The position numbers and the translations under genes are program-made. The notes below the pieces were generated by a model that was given only the letters and a program-made list of their open reading frames with translations, did no database searches and had not been told where the DNA came from. A DNA stretch of 29,306 bases from Selenomonadaceae bacterium (GTDB taxonomy: Bacteria > Bacillota > Negativicutes > Selenomonadales > Selenomonadaceae). The stretch is taken from contig JAEEGN010000026.1 in NCBI GenBank assembly GCA_016280345.1, positions 1 through 29,306 on the forward strand, written 5' to 3'. Shown here in pieces: positions 22,310-29,306 of the stretch. The stretch's first letter is position 1. Every line of letters begins with the position of its first letter.

Positions 22310-25135
22310 ATGGACAACGTCATTCGCATCCGGGGCGCCCGGGAACATAATTTGAAAAACATCAATCTCGAAATACCGCGGGATAAGCTGATTGTCATCA
22401 CTGGCCTGTCTGGGTCAGGGAAATCGTCATTGGCCTTTGACACGATTTACGCTGAAGGCCAGCGACGCTATGTGGAGTCGCTGTCCTCGTATGCCCGACA
22501 GTTTCTGGGGCAGATGGACAAGCCGGAGGTGGAATCCATTGAGGGATTGTCCCCGGCCATCTCCATCGACCAGAAGACGACGAGCCGCAATCCCCGTTCT
22601 ACGGTAGGAACGGTGACGGAAATCTATGATTATTTGCGGCTATTGTTTGCCCGCGCTGGGCGGCCGCATTGTCCCAAGTGCGGGAAACCGATTACCCAAC
22701 AGACAATCGATCAGATGCTTGACCAGCTTACGGATTTGCCGGAACGAACAAAGCTTCTCATCATGGCGCAGGCGGTCCGGGGGAAAAAGGGGCAACATCG
22801 GCAGGTTCTCGACCAGATAAGACGAGACGGCTTTGTGCGGGTGCGGATTGATGGAGAAATGTATGACGTCAGCGACACGATTACGCTGGAAAAAAACAAG
22901 AAGCACACCATCGAGGTGATTGTCGACCGGCTTGTGGTACGGGACGGGATACGCCAGCGGTTGGCGGATTCGATGGAAACAGCGCTGAAAGTTGGGGCCG
23001 GCGTGGCCTACGTCCAGGTCGTGGATGGTGAACTATTGATGTTCAGCCAGAATTTCGCCTGTGTGGATTGCGGTATCAGTCTGCCGGAAATCGCGCCGCG
23101 CATGTTTTCCTTCAACAGCCCTTTCGGCGCCTGCTCGGAATGTGGCGGCATCGGCAGTCACATGGAATTTGATCTCAGTCTTGTCCTGCCGGATCCGGAA
23201 CTGACCTTTGCTCAGGGGGTGATAGCACCACTGTCGAAAAATACCGGCAGCTACACCATGTGCCAGATCGCGGCGGTACTGGAGCGATACGGCTATACGC
23301 TGGACACGAAATGGTGCGACGTGCGGAAAAAGGTGCAGGAAATCCTGCTGAACGGTTCGGGTGAGGAGGCGTTTGACTACGGCTATGTGAATTTGTATGG
23401 CGAGTATAAGGAATATCACAGTACCTTCGAAGGTGTGTTGCCGCTTTTGGACCGGCGCTATCGTGAATCCGACTCTGACGAGATGCGTGAGACGTACGAG
23501 AACTATATGACGGTAGAACCCTGCACAGCCTGTCACGGCGCTAGGCTGAAGCCCGAAGCACTTTCCGTGACCGTTGGCGGCAAGAATATTTACGAGGTCA
23601 CGTGCCTGACCATTCGCGACGCCGACGCTTTTTTCGGGGGGATTGACCTGACGGCGCGAGAGCAGAAGATTGCGGCCCGGATTTTGAAGGAGATTCATTC
23701 GCGTCTGGGTTTCCTGATCCATGTGGGGCTGGATTATCTGACGCTGGCGCGGGCTGCCGGGACGCTTTCCGGCGGTGAAGCGCAGCGCATTCGGTTGGCG
23801 ACGCAGATCGGTTCTGGTCTTGTCGGAGTCCTTTACATCTTGGATGAGCCGAGTATCGGCCTCCATCAGCGTGACAATGACCGCCTGCTGGCGGCCCTCA
23901 AGCATCTCCGTGACTTGGGAAATACCTTGATTGTTGTCGAGCATGATGAGGATACCATGTACGCCGCCGACCATATTATCGACATCGGTCCCGGAGCAGG
24001 TGAGAATGGCGGAAGCATTGTGGCCCAAGGAAACGCGGACGCCATAAAGAAAGTGCCAGAATCCATCACCGGACAGTACCTGAGCCGGAAGAAATATATC
24101 CCCGTGCCCGAGGTGCGCCGCCAGGGAAACGGGAAATACCTGGAAATCGTTGGCGCCGCAGAAAACAATCTCAAAAATCTACGGGTGAAATTTCCGCTGG
24201 GCGTCATGACGCTAGTTACCGGTGTTTCCGGCTCCGGCAAGAGCACGCTGGTCAACGAGATCCTGTATAAAGGCATTGCTGCCAGACTTTATCACGCCAA
24301 AGGCAAACCGGGACGCCATAAGGTCATCCACGGGTTGGAGAATATTGACAAGATCATCAATATCGACCAATCACCCATTGGTCGTACGCCACGTTCCAAT
24401 CCTGCAACCTATACCGGCGTTTTTGACGCCATTCGTGAACTGTTCAGTCAGACGAGTGAAGCGAAGATGCGCGGATACAAGGCCGGACGTTTCAGTTTTA
24501 ACGTCCGGGGCGGCCGTTGCGAGGCTTGTCGTGGCGACGGTATCATCAAGATTGAGATGCACTTCCTACCCGATGTCTATGTGCCTTGCGAAGTCTGCAA
24601 AGGTGCCCGCTACAACCGGGAAACACTTGAAGTCAAATACAAGGGGAAAACAATTGCCGATGTCCTCAATATGACCATCGACGAAGCCGTCATCTTTTTC
24701 CAGAATGTGCCGAAGATTGCCCGGCGGCTTCAGATCATCCAGGATGTTGGACTGGGCTATATTCGCCTTGGGCAACCGGCGACGACGCTTTCTGGTGGCG
24801 AGGCGCAGCGCGTCAAGCTGGCGACAGAGCTGTCCCGCCGTTCCACAAGTCGGACACTCTATATTCTGGACGAGCCGACGACGGGACTTCATACGGCTGA
24901 TATCGCTAAACTGCTCATTATCCTTCAGCGGCTGGTTAAAGGCGGCGATACGGTCATCGTCATCGAGCATAACCTTGATGTCATAAAGACCGCCGACTAC
25001 ATCATCGATCTTGGACCGGAGGGCGGCGACAAGGGTGGAGAAATCGTTGCTGTTGGAACTCCGGAGGAAATCGTTAAGGTGAAGGAGTCTTATACTGGAC
25101 AGTACCTGGAACGGGCTCTTAGGGAAACATATTGA
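22310..25135 (+). CDS. uvrA: Excinuclease ABC subunit A
   Basis: The 941-residue damage-recognition ATPase of nucleotide excision repair. Two ABC units are visible. First: Walker A GLSGSGKSSLAFDTIY (about residues 31-46), the signature LSGGEAQRIRLATQIG and Walker B ILDEPSIGLHQRD. Second: Walker A GVSGSGKSTLVNE, signature LSGGEAQRVKLATEL and Walker B ILDEPTTGLH. Zinc-binding CxxC pairs include CPKCGKP, CVDCG/CSECGG and the CEACRGDG/CEVCKGARYN module. Full-length and apparently intact. GAGGAAAGAG precedes ATG 22310. No LexA box is visible in the 54-base upstream gap, so it may be expressed with pgeF. Confidence 0.98.
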   Translation: MDNVIRIRGAREHNLKNINLEIPRDKLIVITGLSGSGKSSLAFDTIYAEGQRRYVESLSSYARQFLGQMDKPEVESIEGLSPAISIDQKTTSRNPRSTVGTVTEIYDYLRLLFARAGRPHCPKCGKPITQQTIDQMLDQLTDLPERTKLLIMAQAVRGKKGQHRQVLDQIRRDGFVRVRIDGEMYDVSDTITLEKNKKHTIEVIVDRLVVRDGIRQRLADSMETALKVGAGVAYVQVVDGELLMFSQNFACVDCGISLPEIAPRMFSFNSPFGACSECGGIGSHMEFDLSLVLPDPELTFAQGVIAPLSKNTGSYTMCQIAAVLERYGYTLDTKWCDVRKKVQEILLNGSGEEAFDYGYVNLYGEYKEYHSTFEGVLPLLDRRYRESDSDEMRETYENYMTVEPCTACHGARLKPEALSVTVGGKNIYEVTCLTIRDADAFFGGIDLTAREQKIAARILKEIHSRLGFLIHVGLDYLTLARAAGTLSGGEAQRIRLATQIGSGLVGVLYILDEPSIGLHQRDNDRLLAALKHLRDLGNTLIVVEHDEDTMYAADHIIDIGPGAGENGGSIVAQGNADAIKKVPESITGQYLSRKKYIPVPEVRRQGNGKYLEIVGAAENNLKNLRVKFPLGVMTLVTGVSGSGKSTLVNEILYKGIAARLYHAKGKPGRHKVIHGLENIDKIINIDQSPIGRTPRSNPATYTGVFDAIRELFSQTSEAKMRGYKAGRFSFNVRGGRCEACRGDGIIKIEMHFLPDVYVPCEVCKGARYNRETLEVKYKGKTIADVLNMTIDEAVIFFQNVPKIARRLQIIQDVGLGYIRLGQPATTLSGGEAQRVKLATELSRRSTSRTLYILDEPTTGLHTADIAKLLIILQRLVKGGDTVIVIEHNLDVIKTADYIIDLGPEGGDKGGEIVAVGTPEEIVKVKESYTGQYLERALRETY

Positions 25136-25181
25136 AACTAGCGATATGTGCGGGCGGAACGACGGCCGGTGCCGGATGATG

Positions 25182-25203
25182 GCCCGGTATGAATGTACCG
25201 GGC
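25182..25203 (+). other. Perfect hairpin downstream of uvrA
   Basis: GCCCGGTA (25182-25189) and TACCGGGC (25196-25203) are perfectly complementary across 6 bases, 46 bases past the uvrA stop. No T run follows, so it may stabilise the mRNA end rather than terminate. The rest of 25136-25424 shows no gene I can support. Confidence 0.6.
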
Positions 25204-25272
25204 AAGATGCTTTCTTGGCTGTTGAATACTGGCGAATACAACGACGGAAAGCAAGCGAATTCGATGAAAAAC

Positions 25273-25301
25273 TTGACAAATGCTACTGGGTATGTTATTT
25301 T
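25273..25301 (+). promoter_or_regulatory. Candidate promoter for tRNA-Ser
   Basis: TTGACA (25273-25278), a 17-base spacer and TATTTT (25296-25301). It lies about 120 bases upstream of the mature tRNA, which would imply a processed 5' leader. Confidence 0.5.
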
Positions 25302-25424
25302 TATCGATGGTCACGGATTCGACTGGTTACCACAACACGCATATGCTTATTGGCAAATACGGCAGTTTTCTTTCGAAGGAACTTACCGGACGGTTACAGT
25401 TGGGGTCCGACTACCAATAGAATC

Positions 25425-25514
<90 letters not shown>

Positions 25515-25523
25515 TAAAATCAA

Positions 25524-25550
25524 GGCCCTGCGTTAATCGTAGGGTCTTTT
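25524..25550 (+). terminator. Rho-independent terminator after tRNA-Ser
   Basis: GGCCCTGCG (25524-25532) pairs with CGTAGGGTC (25538-25546), including two G-U pairs, over a TTAAT loop, followed by TTTT. Confidence 0.85.
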
Positions 25551-25612
25551 CTATTTTGTTCGGAAATAGCCCGTGAATCCATCGTGAGTCCAAAAGAGAG
25601 GAGTAAACAATC

Positions 25613-25876
25613 ATGGCTAGAAAATTTTACGCGGTATCTCTAATTTATAGAGACGAGGCGAAACTTCTGAACATAAACAACTACAGCAGCGCAGTCCATG
25701 TTTTCAACACGGAAGAAGAACGTGATGACTGGGTATACGAACGAATCGAAATTAGGGCGTGGGCGAAAGCGAGCGACCCAGTCGTCCGGCGAGCAAAAGC
25801 ACGATTTAAAAAAACAGGGATTCAAGACGATGAATGGGGAATGCCGTATATCATTCACGAAGGAGACAAGAATTGA
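25613..25876 (+). CDS. Small hypothetical protein
   Basis: An 87-residue soluble protein that I do not recognise. It is rich in charged residues, with an aromatic N-terminal strand (KFYAVSLIY), a VFNTEEERDDWVYERIE segment, and an Arg/Lys-rich helix (PVVRRAKARFKKTG) before a GMPYIIHEGD end. No signal peptide or membrane helix. GAGAGGAG about 9 bases before ATG 25613 supports translation. The stop overlaps the start of the next gene (TGATG), so the two are coupled. Base composition is more A-rich than in the core genes upstream, consistent with accessory DNA. Confidence 0.7.
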   Translation: MARKFYAVSLIYRDEAKLLNINNYSSAVHVFNTEEERDDWVYERIEIRAWAKASDPVVRRAKARFKKTGIQDDEWGMPYIIHEGDKN

Positions 25877-26130
25877 TGGCTACCGATATCTGCAAAGTCT
25901 ACTGCTACGGTGACTTCCTGGTGGGAGAGCTTCCTGGCGCTGCCCCCGATATCACGGTAGACGAAGCCATGAAGGCCCTGGGCTATCAGTACGAGTTCGT
26001 GACCTGGAAACCGGATCCGGACGACGACTGGGAAGAAACGTATCCTTGCTACGCCCAGGGGAGCGGCTGGTTCCGGGAAGAACTCGACCCGTTCGAGCTC
26101 TCGATTCGCTGGGGGTCTCCCGAGGAATAA
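25876..26130 (+). CDS. Small acidic hypothetical protein
   Basis: An 84-residue acidic, Trp- and Tyr-rich soluble protein that I do not recognise. Features: an N-terminal YCYGDFLVGELPG segment, TVDEAMKALGYQYEFVTW, a cluster of five Asp around PDPDDDW, then a C-terminal module (FREELDPFELSIRW). That last module recurs as a diverged copy at 29146-29206, and a weaker trace lies near 26590. ATG 25876 overlaps the upstream stop, with AAGGAG 11 bases upstream. A strong terminator follows, so 25613-26130 is a two-gene unit. Confidence 0.7.
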   Translation: MATDICKVYCYGDFLVGELPGAAPDITVDEAMKALGYQYEFVTWKPDPDDDWEETYPCYAQGSGWFREELDPFELSIRWGSPEE

Positions 26131-26163
26131 TCGGGGGTACAAGTAAAAATAGGGGTTATTTTA

Positions 26164-26196
26164 GGCTTCTGGGCAAAATGCCTGGAAGCCTTTTGT
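26164..26196 (+). terminator. Rho-independent terminator
   Basis: An 11-pair stem (GGCTTCTGGGC at 26164-26174 with GCCTGGAAGCC at 26180-26190, two G-U pairs), loop AAAAT, then TTTTGTG and a second T run at 26201-26206. Confidence 0.9.
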
Positions 26197-26229
26197 GTTA
26201 TTTTTTATGACAGAAAGGAATTGATAATT

Positions 26230-26481
26230 ATGTTCAACTACCAGATTTACAGCATTAATGAGAACGATGTTGATTTATCTTCAATTCGCTTCTTGGTTGA
26301 AGTATCTGATGTCCTGGAAGTGGAGTACGAGAACGACGGCTTAACGGTTCCACTGGACAAGACCAGGGGAACGGATTTGCTGGAACCGAATACGCTTTAC
26401 GAGATTGAAGGCTATCCGGAAAACTATATCTACACCAATGATTGCGGCAAGAAAGAGGTCTATATCAAACGCATTAGGTGA
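26230..26481 (+). CDS. Small hypothetical protein
   Basis: An 83-residue acidic soluble protein, not recognised. It consists mostly of alternating beta-like segments (NYQIYSINENDVDLSSIRF, VEVSDVLEVEYENDG, NTLYEIEGYPENYIYTN) with a basic last strand (KKEVYIKRIR), suggesting a small beta-rich domain. ATG 26230 is preceded by AAAGGA about 10 bases upstream; TTG 26221 is in frame but too close to that SD. It stands alone between a terminator and a 282-base gap. Confidence 0.65.
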   Translation: MFNYQIYSINENDVDLSSIRFLVEVSDVLEVEYENDGLTVPLDKTRGTDLLEPNTLYEIEGYPENYIYTNDCGKKEVYIKRIR

Positions 26482-26583
26482 GGGGGAGATAGTTGTACTG
26501 ATGGGCGAGAATGGCGAGCCCGATAATTGCTTGGAGAATCAAGCCGATGATTAACTTTTGTGCCGATGGTTTAGAGTTTGTCA

Positions 26584-26676
26584 GGGGGCCTCCCGAGAAA
26601 TAAATGGAGGTCCCTCTTCGACTCATAAGCAAATAGTGATTATAAAACAAGAGATTTCGACGAAAGGATTTTTATT
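26584..26676 (+). repeat. Degenerate copy of the small-gene 3' end and flank
   Basis: The gap 26482-26763 holds no complete gene. A short open trace ending in RGPPEK and TAA (26585-26603) resembles the end of the 84-residue protein's module. The following flank 26625-26672 (ATAAGCAA ... TTATAAAA ... AAAGGATTTT) is about 80% like 29230-29276. It reads as a decayed copy of a repeated unit. Confidence 0.5.
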
Positions 26677-26763
26677 AGCTTTGACGAATATATATTTATA
26701 ACAAATGATTGATTGCCTGATTCTGATTTAATCGGTGTGACATTTTCACAGGAGGAAGCCATC

Positions 26764-27726
26764 ATGTTACCACTGGATACCATCAGGGCGGGGATTTATG
26801 GTCACGCAATCGGGGACGCGCTTGGCGTTCCAGTTGAGTTTGAGTCGCGGGAGGCGCTGGCGGCAAATCCGGTTGTGGATATGCGTCCTTCGGATGATTT
26901 ACCGGCGGGAACCTGGTCGGACGATACGTCCATGACGCTGGCGCTTTTGGAAAGCCTGGCGCGGCTCGGCCGTATCGACTACGCTGACATCATGGACAAC
27001 TTCGGACGCTGGGTGAACGAGGCGGCTTTCACCGCTACCGGCGAGCTTTTCGATATCGGCCGCGGAACCCGGCAGGCCGTGATGAAGCACTTTGACGGCA
27101 TACCGCCGGTGGAGTGCGGCGGCCGGAGCGATAACGACAACGGCAATGGCTCGCTCATGCGGATTGCTCCGCTGACGCTTTATCTCTACGCAAAACAGGG
27201 TGAGGCGCTGAGCGAGGACGCGATGGCGGCGGTGCATGACGTTTCCGCCCTTACCCACGGCCATGCCCGGAGCAAGATGGCCTGTGGCATCTATACCCTG
27301 CTGGCCGTCCGGCTTCTTGCGGGGCGGAAAATTTACGGCGCGGTGGTGTCCGCGATGGAAGCCGCGAAAGCGTTCTATAGAGGCCGGGAAGAATACGCCC
27401 CGGAGATGGAGACGTATCGGCGGCTATGGGAGCCGGATTTCGCCACCCTGCCCGAGGACGCTATCGCGAGCAGCGGCTATGTGGTCGATACTCTGGAGGC
27501 GGCTCTCTGGTGCCTGCTCAATACATCGGACTACGAGGCCTGCGTCCTCAAGGCGGTCAATTTGGGCGAGGACACCGACACCGTCGCCGCCGTCGCTGGA
27601 GGACTGGCGGGAGCCGCTTATGGCTGGGAGGCGATTCCTCGGAAATGGCTGGCGGCCCTGCAGAACGGCGCAGAGATTGAGAAACTGTGCGCGGCATTTG
27701 GGGAAATGCTAGCACAGGAGGCGTGA
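26764..27726 (+). CDS. ADP-ribosylglycohydrolase family protein (DraG/ARH-like)
   Basis: A 320-residue enzyme of the family that removes ADP-ribose from proteins or nucleic acids using two Mg ions. IGDALGVPVEFESR (about residues 16-29), GTWSDDTSMTLAL with Asp53-Asp54-Thr55, NDNGNGSLMRIAPL, LTHGHARSKMACGIY and a C-terminal EDTDT (Asp270, Asp272) give all five family motifs, so it should be active. AGGAGG about 9 bases before ATG 26764 supports the start. It is the first of a likely three-gene unit with a secreted protein and a zinc-ribbon protein. No ADP-ribosyltransferase is visible nearby; the substrate is unknown. Confidence 0.9.
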   Translation: MLPLDTIRAGIYGHAIGDALGVPVEFESREALAANPVVDMRPSDDLPAGTWSDDTSMTLALLESLARLGRIDYADIMDNFGRWVNEAAFTATGELFDIGRGTRQAVMKHFDGIPPVECGGRSDNDNGNGSLMRIAPLTLYLYAKQGEALSEDAMAAVHDVSALTHGHARSKMACGIYTLLAVRLLAGRKIYGAVVSAMEAAKAFYRGREEYAPEMETYRRLWEPDFATLPEDAIASSGYVVDTLEAALWCLLNTSDYEACVLKAVNLGEDTDTVAAVAGGLAGAAYGWEAIPRKWLAALQNGAEIEKLCAAFGEMLAQEA

Positions 27727-27771
27727 CGGAGCAAGAATTGCCTTGGAGCAGATCGAGTGGAGGAATCGGCA

Positions 27772-28437
27772 ATGGCCAAGAAAACCTTGTTGATGGTTCT
27801 GGTCATCATGTTTATGGTCACCAGCATGGTACTGGCATCAAGCAATAAAAGGAATCCCCGGGAAGAGCATCCGCCAGCTGCTGGAGGGGTATTGGGAATC
27901 GTTTGGATGAACGATATCAACCCGCCGACGTTCAAGCGGGAAAACGTGGAGTATGCCTTGTCGTTCATCCGAAGAAACTGCTATCACACCTGGAACGTGC
28001 AGCTTGCCCAGGACGATTATGTGAACTTCATGGCCGAGAACCCTGACCTTAAAGGAAAGACACAGATGAACCGGGCCATGGCGTTCGGAAGGGAGTATGG
28101 CTCCCGATATACCTATGTTCTTTTCCTCATGCCGTGGGATGTCAATGTCAATAAGACAACCTTCCGCAGCAATTATCCGGAATATGACGGCATGGAACTG
28201 AAAGACGTCTCGCTGACCGTATCGTTCATTCTGGTCGATGCCGAATACGCAGTCAATAACGGCGGAGTGTCAAGCCGCTGCACGAACAAGCGGAAACCGG
28301 TCCCGGAACTCGTGGATTCCCTGTTTCCTGATGCAATCGATAAGATTTTCCATAGCTGCAGGAGTTATTTCAATCCTTCTCCGGCGGGAAGCACTATCGG
28401 GAAAAGAACAAATACTGCTCCATCTGTAAACTGGTGA
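27772..28437 (+). CDS. Secreted hypothetical protein
   Basis: A 221-residue protein with a clear signal peptide (KK, then LLMVLVIMFMVTSMVLA, cleavage likely before SSN). The mature part is soluble and not recognised: a PREEHPPAAGG linker, a GIVWMNDINPPTF strand, a helical region with Cys, the ENPDLKGKTQMNRAMAF segment, then strands (RYTYVLFLMPWDV, VSLTVSFILVDAEY) and a Ser/Thr-rich tail. Three cysteines in the mature part. ATG 27772 has GGAGGA 8 bases upstream and is preferred over GTG 27757. It lies 45 bases after the glycohydrolase gene and overlaps the next by GTGA. Confidence 0.75.
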   Translation: MAKKTLLMVLVIMFMVTSMVLASSNKRNPREEHPPAAGGVLGIVWMNDINPPTFKRENVEYALSFIRRNCYHTWNVQLAQDDYVNFMAENPDLKGKTQMNRAMAFGREYGSRYTYVLFLMPWDVNVNKTTFRSNYPEYDGMELKDVSLTVSFILVDAEYAVNNGGVSSRCTNKRKPVPELVDSLFPDAIDKIFHSCRSYFNPSPAGSTIGKRTNTAPSVNW

Positions 28438-29042
28438 AAAATGATCGAAAAACTAGCCAAGAGAGTGGCGCTGGTATGGAAAAACAGAAGCTGGTCGTAA
28501 GGCCGCCATGTCCGCATTGTGGTTCGAGAAACGTCGCTTGGATTCAATGGGGACGCCCCCGGGCGCGAGTCGGGTTCAGTGAGCAGCTTAAACGGCACGA
28601 GATTACCCTCGGCGGTTGCTTTATGTCGGTAAACAGTGAACGGTGGGAGTGCAACGAATGCGGCTTTCGCTTCGGGAATATTGGTTTGGCAGTCTGTCTT
28701 TTGGCGATAAGCAAGAGAGATAAGAAAATACGGGATAGGCTCCCGCAATTAGGAATCCTTCCGTTGAAACAAGAGGAAAGCCCCATTCCCGGATATATCA
28801 CTGCTCACGATAAATCTTGGCGCAACGAAAAAGAAATCAAGGATAGCCAGATTTGCGGCTGCTTCAACTGTTTGAATTTCTTCGTCCCCGCGCAAATCAA
28901 GGAGTGGGTTGAGGATATCCTGGATCAAAAGACCGCGCTCTGCCCTTATTGCAGTATGGACGCTGTTATTGCCGATGCTTCCGGGTATCCGATGACAGAG
29001 GAGTTCTTCAGGAAGATGAACGAGTATTGGATTCGAATTTGA
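28434..29042 (+). CDS. Double zinc-ribbon cytoplasmic protein, unknown function
   Basis: A 202-residue protein with two zinc ribbons. The first pairs Cys26/Cys29 (CPHCGSRN) with Cys73/Cys76 (WECNECGFRFG). The second pairs Cys143/Cys146 (CFNCLNFF) with Cys170/Cys173 (CPYCSMDAVIAD). The C-terminal 65 residues (EIKEW-type helix, TALCPYCSMDAVI, then SGYPMTEEFFRKM) resemble a widespread small domain of unknown function that often stands alone in cytoplasmic proteins; this is recall, not a search. GTG 28434 overlaps the upstream stop (coupling) but lacks an SD. ATG 28476, giving MEKQKLVV, is an alternative start. Confidence 0.75.
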   Translation: MKNDRKTSQESGAGMEKQKLVVRPPCPHCGSRNVAWIQWGRPRARVGFSEQLKRHEITLGGCFMSVNSERWECNECGFRFGNIGLAVCLLAISKRDKKIRDRLPQLGILPLKQEESPIPGYITAHDKSWRNEKEIKDSQICGCFNCLNFFVPAQIKEWVEDILDQKTALCPYCSMDAVIADASGYPMTEEFFRKMNEYWIRI

Positions 29043-29054
29043 AACGGGTTGACT

Positions 29055-29068
29055 ATGATATGTATCAT
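29055..29068. repeat. Perfect 14-base inverted repeat
   Basis: ATGATA-TG-TATCAT, 12 bases after the zinc-ribbon gene and overlapping a TTGACT that could be a -35. Possible operator; nothing else supports it. Confidence 0.4.
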
Positions 29069-29097
29069 AACTACGTATGGTCCGGCTATATTCTTTG

Positions 29098-29250
29098 ATG
29101 TCTGGGCGAGGTGTTTTATTCCAGTTCAACGAGTGCTGTTGTGATAGCTGGTTCCGTGAAGAAGTAGACCCCTTCGAGCTCTCGATTCGCTGGGAACCTC
29201 CCGAGGGAATCCTCGAGCGGGTTCAACGAATAAGCAATAACTGGTTATAA
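29098..29250 (+). pseudogene. Fragment related to the 84-residue protein at 25876
   Basis: A 50-codon open frame with no SD. Residues 17-36 or so (SWFREEVDPFELSIRWEPPE) match the C-terminal module of the small protein at 25876-26130. At DNA level 29146-29206 and 26065-26125 align over 61 bases without gaps with only about 10 differences. The N-terminal 16 residues are unrelated. It looks like a truncated or recombined paralogue; a complete gene is not visible. The flank after it repeats the one at 26625-26672. Confidence 0.55.
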
Positions 29251-29306
29251 AATAAGGAATTTCTACAAAGGATTTTCCAGTATCTTCATCGAATTATTCA
29301 GTGAAA

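Overview
The window looks like the chromosome of a diderm Firmicute (class Negativicutes). The core genes are Firmicute-like: a two-subunit type glyS, ispE next to a GntR regulator and glmU, a short rodZ, nrdR and pgeF. Alongside them sits a lipid A block, lpxC-fabZ-lpxA, which in Firmicutes marks the outer-membrane-bearing lineage. GC is moderately high and genes are tightly packed with good Shine-Dalgarno (SD) sites. I cannot name the genus from the sequence alone.

Layout. 1-1185 is the 3' part of glyS with a terminator. 1459-9001 is an eleven-gene, largely overlapping operon for an Mrp/Mnh-type cation/proton antiporter. Its first eight genes follow the order known from the membrane module of archaeal Mbh hydrogenases (E, F, G, MbhD-like, MbhE-like, B, C, D). 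A second D-like subunit, an 88-residue two-helix protein and a NuoL-like subunit follow, and no hydrogenase subunits are present. A bidirectional terminator separates it from 9126-10886 (minus), a P-type ATPase relic. This relic lacks the actuator domain, the phosphorylated Asp and the GDGxND motif, and is cut by one in-frame TAG, yet it keeps a near-consensus promoter and SD. Divergently follow ispE (with a 12-G run inside the gene), a GntR/FCD regulator and glmU. dgt is convergent to glmU and divergent from lpxC-fabZ-lpxA, which ends in a terminator. Then come rodZ, nrdR, a B12-binding-type radical SAM protein, pgeF and uvrA, all on the plus strand.

A tRNA-Ser(CGA) at 25425-25513 marks the change to an accessory region, 25613-29306. 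It holds small proteins I do not recognise, an ADP-ribosylglycohydrolase, a secreted protein and a double zinc-ribbon protein, plus diverged repeated copies of a small gene's 3' end with its downstream flank. No integrase, transposase or att repeat is visible.

How the genes work together: the Mrp complex would exchange Na+ for H+ at the inner membrane. ispE (isoprenoid precursors), glmU (UDP-GlcNAc), lpxC/fabZ/lpxA (first steps of lipid A and fatty acid dehydration), rodZ and pgeF all serve cell-envelope construction. dgt and nrdR act on the deoxynucleotide pool, and uvrA on DNA repair. The most unusual items are the catalytically dead, interrupted P-type ATPase relic, the poly-G run in an essential gene, and the repeat-bearing accessory region.
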